This document shows positions 36,649-45,785 of a stretch of 64,000 nt of DNA, piece after piece. Made by a program: the position numbers and the translations under genes. The stretch is from Novosphingobium aquimarinum (lineage in GTDB: Bacteria > Pseudomonadota > Alphaproteobacteria > Sphingomonadales > Sphingomonadaceae), in the NCBI RefSeq assembly GCF_009746585.1, contig NZ_WRPO01000022.1, positions 1 through 64,000 on the forward strand, given 5' to 3'. The notes below the pieces were generated by a model. The model was not told the origin of the DNA. It saw only the letters and a program-made list of their open reading frames with translations, and did no database searches. Every line of letters begins with the position of its first letter. Positions within the stretch are counted from its first letter, which is position 1.

Positions 36649-36674
36649 AAAAAGGGGAGCCGCTGGCCCCCCTT
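36649..36674 (-). terminator. Rho-independent terminator of rpsT
   Basis: On the minus strand AAGGGGGGCC, loop AGC, GGCTCCCCTT followed by TTT and a further T-rich stretch. Nine of ten stem positions pair. It lies about 83 bp after the rpsT stop and separates rpsT from dnaA. Confidence 0.8.
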
Positions 36675-36756
36675 ATAAGACGTTCTCATTTCGTCCCGCT
36701 GAACGATCGGTCACATGGCGGTCATGCAGCCGAATCGATTCGCGTTTCGGGATGAA

Positions 36757-37017
36757 TCAGAGAGCGGCAACCCGCTTCGTCAGACGCGACATCTTGCGCG
36801 CTGCCGTGTTCTTGTGAAGCACACCGCGCGCCACACCGCGCGACAGCTCGGGCTGGGCTGCCTTGAGCGCTTCGGTCGCCGCAGTCTTGTCGCCGCCGTC
36901 GATGGCGAGCTCGACCTTCTTCACGAAGGTGCGGATGCGGCTCATGCGGTTGGTGTTCACGAGCGAGCGGTTCTCGTTGCGACGGATGCGCTTGCGGGCT
37001 TGCGGCGTATTGGCCAT
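36757..37017 (-). CDS. rpsT: 30S ribosomal protein S20
   Basis: An 86-residue basic helical protein of the small subunit that binds the 5' domain of 16S rRNA early in assembly. The start [18 protein letters not shown] and the middle [14 protein letters not shown] are characteristic, as is the C-terminal [16 protein letters not shown]. Single gene with its own terminator. In E. coli S20 represses its own translation; a structure for this was not looked for beyond the sequence. Confidence 0.97.
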   Translation of the reverse strand: MANTPQARKRIRRNENRSLVNTNRMSRIRTFVKKVELAIDGGDKTAATEALKAAQPELSRGVARGVLHKNTAARKMSRLTKRVAAL

Positions 37018-37154
37018 GTCGGTCCTTATCTCATGGCCGCGACGCGGCCTCGTTCAATTCGAAACTGGGTACTGGCAGATCGGAGTCGCCAGGAAAGCGC
37101 GGCCCTTAGCGATGACAGGTGCCTGCGTCAACCCAACAGGCGGGCCGAAAGCCC

Positions 37155-37967
37155 CTATTTCTGGCAGTTCGGGCACCAGAAGGTGCTGCGCCCGCCTTGA
37201 ACGAAGCGGGCCACGCTGGTCCCGCACGCACAAGTCTCGCCTTCGCGCCCGTAGACTTGCCAGGATTTGGCGAAATAGCCCAGTTCTCCGGTCGGTTGCG
37301 CGTAATCGCGGATGGTCGAGCCACCGGCTTCGATCGATTCGATCAGCACGGCCCGGATCGCCGGGACGAGGCGGCCGAGCGCGGCCAGCGAGACACGCCC
37401 CGCCGCTTTCGCGGGGCGGATGCGCGCGCGAAACAGCGCTTCGCACACGTAGATGTTGCCGAGCCCGGCGACGATCCGCTGATCGAGCAGGAGCTGCTTG
37501 ATGGGCGCGATTCGCCCCGCAAAGGCGCGGCGTAAGTATGCGGGCGTAAGGTCCTCGCCCAAGGGCTCGGGACCCATCCCCGCGAACGGCCCCCAGCTGT
37601 CCAACATGTCCGTCGCGACAAGGTCGACCGAGCCGAAGCGGCGCGGATCGTTGAGCGCGAAGATCGCCCCGTCCTCGGTTTCGAGCACGAGATGGTCGTG
37701 CTTGCCGATCGCATCGGGTTCGATCCGCCAGCGTCCCGACATGCCGAGATGGAAGATCAGCGTGTGATCCCGGTCGGTGGCGATGAGCCCGTACTTCGCC
37801 CGGCGCGAGAGCCCGGTGATTCGCGCGCCGGTCAGCATCTGGACCAGATCGGGCGGGAACGGACGGCGCAAGTCGGGCCGGTGGAGCTGGACTCGCGCGA
37901 TGCGTTGCCCCTCGAGATGACGCGCCAGACCGCGCACGGTGGTTTCGACTTCGGGCAGTTCGGGCAT
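37155..37967 (-). CDS. mutM: Formamidopyrimidine-DNA glycosylase
   Basis: A 270-residue bifunctional glycosylase/AP-lyase for 8-oxoguanine and FapyG. The catalytic N-terminus MPELPEVETTVRGL (Pro2, Glu3) is intact, Lys near residue 58 lies in RRAKYGLI, and the helix-two-turn-helix (NIYVCEALFRARIRP) is present. The C-terminal zinc finger reads CACG...CPNC: the first pair is spaced C-x-C rather than the usual C-x2-C. The start at 37967 is fixed because Pro2 must be the mature N-terminus. Divergent from the EamA gene with an 83-bp gap. Confidence 0.95.
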   Translation of the reverse strand: MPELPEVETTVRGLARHLEGQRIARVQLHRPDLRRPFPPDLVQMLTGARITGLSRRAKYGLIATDRDHTLIFHLGMSGRWRIEPDAIGKHDHLVLETEDGAIFALNDPRRFGSVDLVATDMLDSWGPFAGMGPEPLGEDLTPAYLRRAFAGRIAPIKQLLLDQRIVAGLGNIYVCEALFRARIRPAKAAGRVSLAALGRLVPAIRAVLIESIEAGGSTIRDYAQPTGELGYFAKSWQVYGREGETCACGTSVARFVQGGRSTFWCPNCQK

Positions 37968-38050
37968 GGCCGGGCGGCGTTTAGCGTGCATCCGCCGCCA
38001 TGTCATCGCTGGCCTCGCCATGAGGGCGGCAAAGCTCTAGGGGCCGCGCG

Positions 38051-38995
38051 ATGAAGACCTTGTCGCCCACCACGCGGACTTATCTGCTGCTCGGGCTCGT
38101 CATGCTGTTGTGGGCGGGCAATTCGATCGTCGGGCGCGCGATGCGCGACGACATTCCGCCTTTCACCTTGGCGCTCGCGCGCTGGATGATCGCAGCGTTG
38201 GTGGTGTGGCCGTTCGCCCTGCCGCATCTCGCGACCGACCGAGCGGCGCTGGCGAAAGGATGGCCCTGGCTGCTGGTCCTGGGGCTGCTCGGCGTCGCCG
38301 CGTTCAACGCCTTTCTCTACAAGGGACTGCATTATACGACCGCGACCAATGCCCTGCTGATCCAGGCGGCGGTTCCCGCGGTGGTCGCGCTGCTCGACCG
38401 GACGCTGTTTCGCACACGCGTCGCCCCGCTGCAGGCGCTGGGCGTCGCGGCCTCGACCGCGGGCGTCGTTTGGATCGTGGCGCGGGGGCAATGGTCGACC
38501 CTGGCGGCGATGCATTTCAGGGTCGGCGATCTTCTGGTGGGCGCAGCGGTCATCGTCTGGTCGCTTTATACGGTGCTGCTGCGCTGCCGGCCGCGAGTTG
38601 CGCCCGCGACTTTCATCTTCGTAACCTTTCTGATCGGGGCGGCGGCGATGGCGGTTCTCGCCGCACAGGAATGGGCGGATGGCGAGCGGGTCAACTGGAG
38701 CGTGGAGGTCTTCGCGGCGTTCGCCTACGTCGGGCTGCTGCCATCGGTCGTCGCCTATTTCATCTACAACGCCGCCACCGCGACGATCGGTGCGCCGCGC
38801 GCGGGCCAGGCGATCACGCTGATGCCGCTGTTCGGCGCGCTGCTTTCGGCGCTGCTGCTGGGCGAGCGGCTGCACGGCTATCACATGGCCGGGATGGGCT
38901 TGATCGTCATCGGGATCGTTCTGTCCGCATTGGCGCTTCGCACGAAAGACACTGGTGGCGCGCTCCCTCCCGCCGCGTTACAGGACCGAGGATGA
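38051..38995 (+). CDS. EamA/DMT-family transporter
   Basis: A 314-residue inner-membrane protein with two EamA repeats of about five helices each (LLLGLVMLLWAGNSIVGRA begins the first at residue 12; GDLLVGAAVIVWSLYTVLL begins the second near 158). The signature region ATNALLIQAAVPAVVALLD is conserved in drug/metabolite exporters. Substrate unknown; exporters of amino acids or metabolites are frequent in the family. Its last codons overlap the ubiE ATG by 4 bp, so it forms an unusual head gene of the ubiE-ubiB-coaBC-dut run. Confidence 0.85.
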   Translation: MKTLSPTTRTYLLLGLVMLLWAGNSIVGRAMRDDIPPFTLALARWMIAALVVWPFALPHLATDRAALAKGWPWLLVLGLLGVAAFNAFLYKGLHYTTATNALLIQAAVPAVVALLDRTLFRTRVAPLQALGVAASTAGVVWIVARGQWSTLAAMHFRVGDLLVGAAVIVWSLYTVLLRCRPRVAPATFIFVTFLIGAAAMAVLAAQEWADGERVNWSVEVFAAFAYVGLLPSVVAYFIYNAATATIGAPRAGQAITLMPLFGALLSALLLGERLHGYHMAGMGLIVIGIVLSALALRTKDTGGALPPAALQDRG

Positions 38996-39735
38996 GCGAT
39001 ACCGTTTCCTTCGGTTACGAAGAGGTCAGCCCCGAAGAGAAGACCGCGCGCGTTGGCGGCGTCTTCTCGAATGTTGCCGCTAAGTACGACGTCATGAACG
39101 ACGCGATGTCGGGCGGCATGCACCGGCTGTGGAAGGACCGCTTCGTGCGCCGGGTCAAACCGCGTGCGGGCGAGTCGATCGTCGACATGGCGGGCGGCAC
39201 CGGCGACATCGCCTTCCGCCTCGCCGCATCGGGCGCGGCGGTGACGGTCGCCGATATCAATCAGGACATGCTCGACGTCGGCGTTGCGCGCGCGATGGAG
39301 CGCGGCATGGCGGATGGCGAAGGCAGCCTCGTGTGGTCCTGCCAGAACGCCGAGACGCTTTCATGGCCGGATCGCACCTTCGATGCCTACACCATCGCTT
39401 TCGGCATTCGCAACGTCACGCGGATCGACGCGGCGCTGGCCGAGGCATTCCGCGTGCTGAAGTTTGGCGGCCGCTTTTTCTGCCTGGAATTCTCGACCAC
39501 CGAGTGGCCCGGCTTCCGCGAAGTCTACGATGCCTATTCGCACAAGCTGGTGCCGCAGATCGGCAAGGCGATCGCGGGCGATGCCGAATCGTATCGCTAC
39601 CTCGTCGAATCGATCCGGCGCTTCCCCGCAATGGGTGAGTTCGAGGCGATGATCCGCCAGGCCGGCTTCACGCAGACGAAAGTCGAGCCGATCATGGGTG
39701 GCCTCGTCGCCATTCACTCGGGCTGGAAGGCGTAA
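38992..39735 (+). CDS. ubiE: Ubiquinone/menaquinone C-methyltransferase UbiE
   Basis: A 247-residue SAM-dependent C-methyltransferase of ubiquinone synthesis (methylates DDMQH2/2-methoxy-6-polyprenylbenzoquinol at C5). VFSNVAAKYDVMNDAMSGGMHRLWKDR at the N-terminus contains the UbiE signature; DMAGGTGDIAFRLA is motif I; FGIRNVTRIDAALAEAFRVL and CLEFSTTEWP follow, and the C-terminus has YRYLVESIRRFP. Starts in the ATGA overlap with the EamA gene. Followed after 9 bp by ubiB of the same pathway. Confidence 0.96.
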   Translation: MSDTVSFGYEEVSPEEKTARVGGVFSNVAAKYDVMNDAMSGGMHRLWKDRFVRRVKPRAGESIVDMAGGTGDIAFRLAASGAAVTVADINQDMLDVGVARAMERGMADGEGSLVWSCQNAETLSWPDRTFDAYTIAFGIRNVTRIDAALAEAFRVLKFGGRFFCLEFSTTEWPGFREVYDAYSHKLVPQIGKAIAGDAESYRYLVESIRRFPAMGEFEAMIRQAGFTQTKVEPIMGGLVAIHSGWKA

Positions 39736-39744
39736 GCCAGCACA

Positions 39745-41304
39745 GTGACGCAGCCCGCCACGCATATCGCGCGCCTGCTGAAGTGGGGCCGGATCCTGGC
39801 GCGGCACGGCGCGCTGCGGATCATCGAGGAAGGGCGCAACACCCCGCCGCAAGTCCGGCGCTTGTGCCGGATTGCGCGGATCGGCACGATCCAGCCGAAA
39901 GAGCCCGATTATGCGGGCGCCTTCGAAGCGATCGGCCCTGCTGCGATCAAGCTCGGCCAGACGCTGGCGACGCGTCCGGACATCGTCGGCGAGGAAGCGG
40001 CGCGCAATCTGCTGGCGCTGCAGGACCGTCTCCCGCCGGTTCCGTTCGAAGGGATCCGGCGCGAAATCGAAATCAGCTTCGATCGTCCGCTGGAACAGCT
40101 CTACTCGCAATTCGACACCGAGCCGGTCGGCTCCGCCTCGATCGCGCAAGTCTATCGCGCCACCACCATCGAAGGGCGGCAAGTCGCGGTCAAAGTGCTG
40201 CGCCCGGGCATTCGCGAACGCTTTTCCGCCGACGTCGAGACGTACGAATGGGCCGCGGCGCATCTCGAGGCGCTGGGCGGTGAGGCCTCGCGGTTGCGGC
40301 CGCGCGCGGTGATCGCAAATCTCAAGCGCTGGACCTTGCGCGAACTCGATTTGCGGCGCGAAGCGGCCTCCGCCTCCGAACTTGCCGATTCGATGCGCGG
40401 GCACGAAGGCTATCGTGTGCCGGACATCGACTGGGACCGCACCAACGGTCGCGTGATGACGCTCGAATGGGTCGCGGGCACCAAGATCAGCGACATGGGG
40501 CGGCTGGAAGACTTCGGCGTCGATCGGCCGGTGCTGGCGCGGCGCCTTGTGCTCGCCTTTCTGACTCAAGCGATCAGCGCGGGCTATTTCCATGCCGACA
40601 TGCACCAGGGCAATCTGTTCGTGGAGCCCGACGGCACGATCGTCGCGATCGATTTCGGCATCATGGGCCGGATCAACCGTCGCGCCCGGCAGTGGCTCGC
40701 CGAAATCCTCTATGGCCTGACCACCGGTGATTATCGCCGCGTCGCCGAGATCCATTTCGAAGCGCAATACGTCCCGAGCTATCATTCGGTGGAAGAGTTC
40801 GCGACCGCGCTGCGTGCCGTGGGCGAACCGATGCGCGGCAAGCCGGTGAGCGAGCTTTCGGTCGGGCAAATGCTCGACGGGCTGTTCGCCATCACCCGCG
40901 ATTTCGACATGCAGACTCAGCCGCACTTGCTGTTGTTGCAAAAGACGATGGTGATGGTCGAGGGGCTGGCGACCGCGCTCGACCCGCAGATCAACATGTG
41001 GGACGTCGCCGCGCCGTTCGTGCGCAGCTGGATTCGCGACGAGCTCGGCCCCGAGGCGGCCATCGCCGATCGCGTGCGCGAGGATGTCGCCACGCTGATG
41101 CGGCTGCCCGACCTTGTGCGCCGGATCGAGGACCGCTTCCCGCCCAAGGGCGGTGCGCCCGAACAAGCCCCGCTGCCCCATGTCGAACTGATCTGGGACC
41201 GCAAGCGCCGGCGGCGTCGGCCTCACTGGCCGGGCTATGTCCTCGCCGCCGCGGCCGGCGCCCTCGGCGCCTGGGGCGCGGCCGCGATGGGCTGGATCGG
41301 GTGA
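39745..41304 (+). CDS. ubiB: Ubiquinone biosynthesis regulatory ATPase/kinase-like UbiB
   Basis: A 519-residue ABC1/ADCK-family protein needed for ubiquinone synthesis and thought to extract or move polyprenyl intermediates. The KxGQ motif (AAIKLGQTLATRPD), the A-rich loop equivalent (VGSASIAQVYRA), Lys in VAVKVLRPG, the catalytic segment HADMHQGNLFVE and IDFGIMGRI are present. A C-terminal membrane segment pair (about 490-517, YVLAAAAGALGAWGAAAMGW) anchors it. GTG start. Length is close to the E. coli 546 residues. Confidence 0.95.
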   Translation: MTQPATHIARLLKWGRILARHGALRIIEEGRNTPPQVRRLCRIARIGTIQPKEPDYAGAFEAIGPAAIKLGQTLATRPDIVGEEAARNLLALQDRLPPVPFEGIRREIEISFDRPLEQLYSQFDTEPVGSASIAQVYRATTIEGRQVAVKVLRPGIRERFSADVETYEWAAAHLEALGGEASRLRPRAVIANLKRWTLRELDLRREAASASELADSMRGHEGYRVPDIDWDRTNGRVMTLEWVAGTKISDMGRLEDFGVDRPVLARRLVLAFLTQAISAGYFHADMHQGNLFVEPDGTIVAIDFGIMGRINRRARQWLAEILYGLTTGDYRRVAEIHFEAQYVPSYHSVEEFATALRAVGEPMRGKPVSELSVGQMLDGLFAITRDFDMQTQPHLLLLQKTMVMVEGLATALDPQINMWDVAAPFVRSWIRDELGPEAAIADRVREDVATLMRLPDLVRRIEDRFPPKGGAPEQAPLPHVELIWDRKRRRRRPHWPGYVLAAAAGALGAWGAAAMGWIG

Positions 41305-41353
41305 TGGATCCGGCAAGGTCGTAACTACATCCGAAGTTTGCGTCGCACTTACC

Positions 41354-41437
41354 GTCACCCCGGACTTGATCCGGGGCCCCGCTTGAACCTCTCACTTGGC
41401 GGCAAGAAGCTGGATCCCGGGTCGAGCCCGGGATGAC
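41354..41437. repeat. Compound palindromic repeat between ubiB and coaBC
   Basis: Two palindromes, CCCCGGACTTGATCCGGGG (41358-41376) and ATCCCGGGTCGAGCCCGGG with final AT (41414-41434), are themselves mirror-arranged, and GTCA at the left edge pairs with TGAC at the right edge. The whole can fold as one long stem or as two hairpins. The sequence type is that of dispersed extragenic repeats common in alphaproteobacterial genomes; it fills a 261-bp gap that otherwise shows only short direct repeats (CCGCCCGCCAT twice near 41477). Confidence 0.85.
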
Positions 41438-41565
41438 GAAGGGGCGGGCAACCAGCCGCAGAGCCGGCATCGGCCCGCCATCCGCCCGCCATCCGCCCCT
41501 TGCATCCGCTCTGAACGCCCCAAAGTAATTGCCTGGTAACCACGACTGCTGCAGGAACGTAATCG

Positions 41566-43248
41566 ATGACCGGCCCGCGCGTACTTCTGGTCGTTGGTGG
41601 CGGCATCGCTGCCTACAAGGCCTGCGAACTCGTCCGTACCATCCGCAAGGGTGGCGGCGACGTGACCTGCGTGCTCACCAAGGGCGGCGCGCAGTTCGTC
41701 ACGCCGATGGCGCTGGCGGCGCTTTCGGAGAACCCCGTCTACACCTCGCTGTGGGATCTCAAGGACGAGACCGAGATGGGCCACATCCAGCTTTCGCGGC
41801 AGGCGGACCTGATCGTCGTGTGCCCTGCGACCGCAGACTTGCTCGCCAAGATGGCCGCCGGCATCGCCGACGATCTCGCCACCACCATGCTGCTCGCCAC
41901 CGACAAACCGGTGATGGCGGTGCCCGCGATGAACGTGCGGATGTGGCAGCACGCAGCGACGATGCGCAATGTCGATGTCCTGCGCGAAGCGGGCATCGAC
42001 GTGATGCAGCCCGACGAAGGCGCGATGGCCTGCGGCGAATACGGCCCCGGCCGCCTGCCCGAACCGATCGCGATCTGGCAGCGGATGTCCTGGGCCCTGG
42101 GGCTCGATCCGGTCGAAGTGGCGCCGCTGCCGGGCAGCACGCCTGCGCTTTCGGACCAGTCGGGGACTTACGATCCGCTGGCGCTTCCGCTCGGGTTCGA
42201 CAGGCCGGTGCGGGATGCTCAGGACGAGGACGAGGACGAGGATGACGGCGGCCTCGACATCGGCCTTGGCGGTCTAGCCGGTTCGCTCATCGCGCGCGGG
42301 ATCGACAAGGCGCGGCAAGCGGCCGGTCTGGACGATCGCGGCGAGGCGCAGTCGCAGGACATGCCGGAACCGCCGGAAGATGAGCCCGTCGAGATGACGC
42401 CCGAAATGCTCGCGCGCGCCGGTTCGCTGCTTTCGAAAAAGGGAACGGCGCGAAGTGCGCCCCCGACCGATCCGCAGGCGATCAACCATCTGGTCGTCGG
42501 CGACCGTTCGGCTCCGCCCGAGCCGATCGAAGGCGAAGCGGAAGACGCGTTCCCGACAGACCCGCTGGCCGGCCAGCCCGAGTTCGAAACTGATCCCGCG
42601 CACCGCCCCCTCTACGGACGCCACGTGCTGGTCACTGCAGGGCCGACGTGGGAGCCGATCGATCCGGTCCGCTACATTGCCAATCGCTCGTCGGGCAAGC
42701 AGGGGTTTGCCATTGCGGCGGCCGCTGCTGCTGCGGGCGCGCGAGTGACGCTCGTTGCCGGACCAGTCCATTTGGCGACGCCGCCGGGCGTCGATCGCAT
42801 CGATGTCGAGAGCGCGCGCGAAATGGCCGACGCGGTCAAGGCAGCCTTGCCTGCCGACATCGCGGTCATGGTCGCCGCCGTGGCCGATTGGCGCGCGGCG
42901 GACGTCGCCGGTTCGAAGATCAAGAAGCGCGGCTCGGCCCCACCGGCGCTGCTGCTGACCGAAAATCCCGATATTCTCGCCGGTGTCGCGGGACGACCCG
43001 ATCGCCCGACGCTGCTGATCGGGTTCGCTGCCGAGACCGACGATGTAATCAAATACGCGAAGGACAAGCGCAAGCGCAAAGGCGTCGACTGGATCATCGC
43101 CAACGATGTCTCGGGCGATGTCATGGGCGGCGATGCCAATTCGGTCCACATCGTAACCGGAACCGGCGTCACCAGCTTGCCCGAAATGCCCAAGGACGAG
43201 GTCGCAACGATTCTCGTGGAAAGGATGGCCGATGCACTCGCAGGATAA
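41566..43248 (+). CDS. coaBC: Bifunctional CoaBC (phosphopantothenoylcysteine synthetase/decarboxylase) with long linker
   Basis: A 560-residue coenzyme A enzyme. The N-terminal flavoprotein CoaC domain (about 1-180) has [16 protein letters not shown], active-site His in [16 protein letters not shown], and the Cys loop [13 protein letters not shown]. The CoaB domain (about 346-556) has [35 protein letters not shown] and the Lys region SKIKKRG. Between them lies a linker of about 160 residues with an acidic run (DEDEDEDD near 220-227), a Gly-rich helix and Pro/Glu-rich segments; typical CoaBC proteins of about 400 residues have almost none. The gene end overlaps dut by 17 bp. Confidence 0.93.
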   Translation: MTGPRVLLVVGGGIAAYKACELVRTIRKGGGDVTCVLTKGGAQFVTPMALAALSENPVYTSLWDLKDETEMGHIQLSRQADLIVVCPATADLLAKMAAGIADDLATTMLLATDKPVMAVPAMNVRMWQHAATMRNVDVLREAGIDVMQPDEGAMACGEYGPGRLPEPIAIWQRMSWALGLDPVEVAPLPGSTPALSDQSGTYDPLALPLGFDRPVRDAQDEDEDEDDGGLDIGLGGLAGSLIARGIDKARQAAGLDDRGEAQSQDMPEPPEDEPVEMTPEMLARAGSLLSKKGTARSAPPTDPQAINHLVVGDRSAPPEPIEGEAEDAFPTDPLAGQPEFETDPAHRPLYGRHVLVTAGPTWEPIDPVRYIANRSSGKQGFAIAAAAAAAGARVTLVAGPVHLATPPGVDRIDVESAREMADAVKAALPADIAVMVAAVADWRAADVAGSKIKKRGSAPPALLLTENPDILAGVAGRPDRPTLLIGFAAETDDVIKYAKDKRKRKGVDWIIANDVSGDVMGGDANSVHIVTGTGVTSLPEMPKDEVATILVERMADALAG

Positions 43249-43702
43249 CATTCCCGTACCGGTTCTGCGGTTGCCGCACTTCGAGGGGCTGGAACTGCCG
43301 GCCTATGCCACGGATGGGGCGGCGGGGATGGATGTCGTATCCGCCGAAGACGTGACCATTGCGCCGGGCGCGCGCCATGCAGTGGCGACCGGGCTGGCGA
43401 TGGCGATCCCGCCGGGCTTCGAGATCCAGGTGCGGCCTCGGTCCGGCCTGGCGCTCAAGCACGGGATCTCGGTGCCCAATACGCCGGGAACGGTCGATTC
43501 GGACTATCGCGGCGAAGTGAAGATCATTCTCATCAATCACGGCGAGACGGCCTTCAAGGTCCGGCGCGGCGACCGCATCGCGCAGCTCGTGATCGCGCCG
43601 GTGGTGCGGGCCACCTGGCTGAAGGTGGACGAACTCGACGACACCGAGCGCGGCGAGGGCGGGTTCGGCTCCACCGGCGGAGTGGTGTCGCTCGGCAATT
43701 GA
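43232..43702 (+). CDS. dut: Deoxyuridine 5'-triphosphate nucleotidohydrolase
   Basis: A 156-residue trimeric dUTPase producing dUMP and keeping uracil out of DNA. The five motifs are present: [42 protein letters not shown], and [10 protein letters not shown] at the flexible C-terminus. Start overlaps the coaBC end by 17 bp; coupling of dut to coaBC is a well-known arrangement. Length is normal. Confidence 0.97.
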   Translation: MHSQDNIPVPVLRLPHFEGLELPAYATDGAAGMDVVSAEDVTIAPGARHAVATGLAMAIPPGFEIQVRPRSGLALKHGISVPNTPGTVDSDYRGEVKIILINHGETAFKVRRGDRIAQLVIAPVVRATWLKVDELDDTERGEGGFGSTGGVVSLGN

Positions 43703-43813
43703 GCGCCCCGCAACTGGGCGACCCGCAACCGCCCCTTAACCAATAGTGCCTAGGTCTGCCGCGCGAGAAGCGCGCACGATCCGTTTGTCGTGCCCGCATC
43801 GGGAAGCGCGCGC

Positions 43814-44791
43814 ATGCAGGCCGAAAAGGAATGGATCTATCCCGCGATCGGCCTGACACTGGCGATGGCGGCGGCTGCGCTCGTTTTTACGCCGAACTCT
43901 GCTGGCCTGCTCTCGAACCTCGTCATCCTGCCGTCGTGGATGCTGGCTTCGGCCGTGGTCGGAAGCATCTATGCGCTTGTCCGGATGATGGCGATGGGCG
44001 TGAAGAGCCCGCTTGCCGAGCTCGGCAGAATTGTCCGCGAGGATCGCAACTGGCTCATCGGCATGATGCTGATGATCGGCCTGGCGGGGGCCAACATGAT
44101 GGCGTTCCTGTGGTTCAAGCCGCTGCTCAATTATCTCGTGCCGTTTCGCGCCGATCCCTTTCTCGCACAAGCGGACCGCTGGCTGGCGTTCGGGCACGAT
44201 CCGTTCAGCTTGCTGGACTGGCTCGACGTTCCGGGGGCGGAATTCGTCTATCACAAGCTGTGGACGGGGATGATGATCCTCACACTGCTGGTCGTCGCCG
44301 CACGGCCGGCCTCGGCCGACAAGTCGGCAGTGATGCTCGGCTATTTCGTGCTGTGGAGCGTGGTGGGGCCCCTCGTGCATATCCTGATGCCGGCAGCAGG
44401 CCCGATCTTCTACGCACGCATGGGCTACGGCGATCACTTCGCCGCGCTCGGGCCCGGCCCGGAGACCCGGGTCATGGCGGATTACTTGTGGGCGGTGTAC
44501 GATTCGCGCAGCTTCGGCGCGGGTAGCGGGATCTCGGCGATGCCTTCGCTGCATGTGACCACCGCGGTCTGGATGGCGCTTGCCATCCGCGTCCATGCGC
44601 CGCGCTTCTTCTGGCCGATGGCGATGTTCAGTGCCTTGCTGTTCGCGCTCTCGATTGCGCTGGGCTGGCACTACGCGCTGGACGGCGTGATCGGGGGCGC
44701 CTGCGCCGTCGCCGTCCATTTCGGTTTGCGCGCCTGGTTCCGCGCGCGCCGAATGGACGTGAACGCTCGGCCTGCTCAGGTCACCGCCTGA
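43814..44791 (+). CDS. PAP2-superfamily phosphatase (Aur1/Ipt1-like)
   Basis: A 325-residue integral membrane protein with about six to seven membrane segments. The PAP2 signature is split as usual: SAMPSLHVTTAVWMAL (PSxH) and GWHYALDGVIGG (H-x3-D). The arrangement, with a GPIFYARMGYG segment before the signature, fits the PAP2_3 group that includes inositol phosphorylceramide synthase-like transferases. A lipid phosphatase or phosphotransferase role in envelope lipids is probable; sphingomonads make sphingolipids, but nothing here proves the substrate. The ATG 43814 with GGGAAG upstream is preferred over the GTG at 43790. Confidence 0.8.
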   Translation: MQAEKEWIYPAIGLTLAMAAAALVFTPNSAGLLSNLVILPSWMLASAVVGSIYALVRMMAMGVKSPLAELGRIVREDRNWLIGMMLMIGLAGANMMAFLWFKPLLNYLVPFRADPFLAQADRWLAFGHDPFSLLDWLDVPGAEFVYHKLWTGMMILTLLVVAARPASADKSAVMLGYFVLWSVVGPLVHILMPAAGPIFYARMGYGDHFAALGPGPETRVMADYLWAVYDSRSFGAGSGISAMPSLHVTTAVWMALAIRVHAPRFFWPMAMFSALLFALSIALGWHYALDGVIGGACAVAVHFGLRAWFRARRMDVNARPAQVTA

Positions 44792-44826
44792 TTTCTTCCG
44801 AAGTTCGGATTTTCGCAACGCGCAAC

Positions 44827-44864
44827 AAAAAAAGGACGGGCCCGCGTTTTCAGCGAACCCGTCC
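44827..44864 (-). terminator. Rho-independent terminator of the DUF4136-like gene
   Basis: On the minus strand GGACGGG (44864-44858), a 17-nt loop that can extend the stem with CGC/GCG, CCCGTCC (44840-44834), then seven T. It lies about 43 bp after the minus-strand stop at 44907. Confidence 0.85.
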
Positions 44865-44906
44865 CTCGGTGTCTCCCTTGAGGGGAGGCGCTGTCAGGCG
44901 GTCTTA

Positions 44907-45575
44907 TCAGCCGCGTGTTTTTTCTGGCGCCACCGTAATGCGCACAGTCTCGCCCGAGTTCCCGGGGAAGTTCGTGAACATCGCTTCGACCAGATTCGGG
45001 ACGAGATACGGCAGACGATCGGAGGTCGACACCGCTTCCGCCTGACCCTCGAACAGACGCTGACCGTCGGCCTTCCGGTCGATCTTGAGACCGACGCCGC
45101 TGGTATAGACGGTGTAGCTCGTCACTTGCGGAGCATCGAAGAACGGATCGTACCAGCCATAAGCCCAGGGCCCACGGCGACCGTAGAATCCGGCGCGACC
45201 GTAGCCGTAGCCATACCAGGGATCCCAGAACGGCGTGCGCGCGAATCCGGTCGAGCGAATGCGCTCACGGCCGTTGTCGACGCCGTAATCGAAGCGCACC
45301 AGCAGTTGCGCCGTCTCCGGGCTTGCGGGCGTGTAGCCAAGCGAAGCCATCTGGTTGGTCACGAGGCTGGCATACTGGCCGAACTCGATTCCGCCCGCCA
45401 TCGCCGGATCTTCCGCCACGACCGCGAAGGTCTGGCCCTGCGGCGGCGGCAGCTGCGACTGGAAGCGCGAGACGTCGGCGCGGAACGGAGAGGCGCAGGC
45501 CGCCAGCGCGGACAGCAGGACCACCGCAGCTGCCATTCTAAGCCGCGCCAATCCTCTTTTTGGGTTCGATTTCAT
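44907..45575 (-). CDS. DUF4136-type lipoprotein
   Basis: A 222-residue predicted lipoprotein. Signal RMAAAVVLLSALAACASP contains the lipobox (LAAC). The mature domain shows the DUF4136 pattern FRADVSRFQSQLPPPQGQTF near the N-terminus and a middle AQLLVRFDYGVDNGRE. A Gly/Tyr/Trp/Pro-rich insert (YGYGYGRAGFYGRRGPWAYG, about 115-145) precedes the last strand pair (VGLKIDRKADGQRLFEGQAE). Function unknown. The ATG 45575 has GGAGA 9 bp upstream. Divergent from the MOSC gene. Confidence 0.75.
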   Translation of the reverse strand: MKSNPKRGLARLRMAAAVVLLSALAACASPFRADVSRFQSQLPPPQGQTFAVVAEDPAMAGGIEFGQYASLVTNQMASLGYTPASPETAQLLVRFDYGVDNGRERIRSTGFARTPFWDPWYGYGYGRAGFYGRRGPWAYGWYDPFFDAPQVTSYTVYTSGVGLKIDRKADGQRLFEGQAEAVSTSDRLPYLVPNLVEAMFTNFPGNSGETVRITVAPEKTRG

Positions 45576-45710
45576 GTTCACTATCTCCACGAGCGCGAGG
45601 GGCCTTTACGCCCCTTTCGGCACGGCCCATTCCATTGACGTTGCCCTATACCGGTTTCGGTCTGAATAGTCGTTGAATAGAATGACTTACGCGATGAGCC
45701 GAGTCGGGGT

Positions 45711-45734
45711 GGCAATTGACAATTGATAATTGCC
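45711..45734. promoter_or_regulatory. AT-rich palindrome in the divergent DUF4136/MOSC intergenic region
   Basis: GGCAATT (45711-45717) and AATTGCC (45728-45734) are perfect 7-bp arms around GACAATTGAT. The site is 52 bp before the MOSC ATG in the 210-bp divergent region, so it could be an operator. Two TGAATAG copies 12 bp apart lie near 45663. Confidence 0.4.
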
Positions 45735-45785
45735 GTAAAGTCCGGCTTGGTCCCTTCTATCGTTATGTAGGGATGCAACCGAGTG

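Noticed and set aside
38110..39735. One long frame joining the EamA and ubiE regions
   Set aside because: The EamA gene is read in another frame; the ubiE part starts at its own ATG at 38992.
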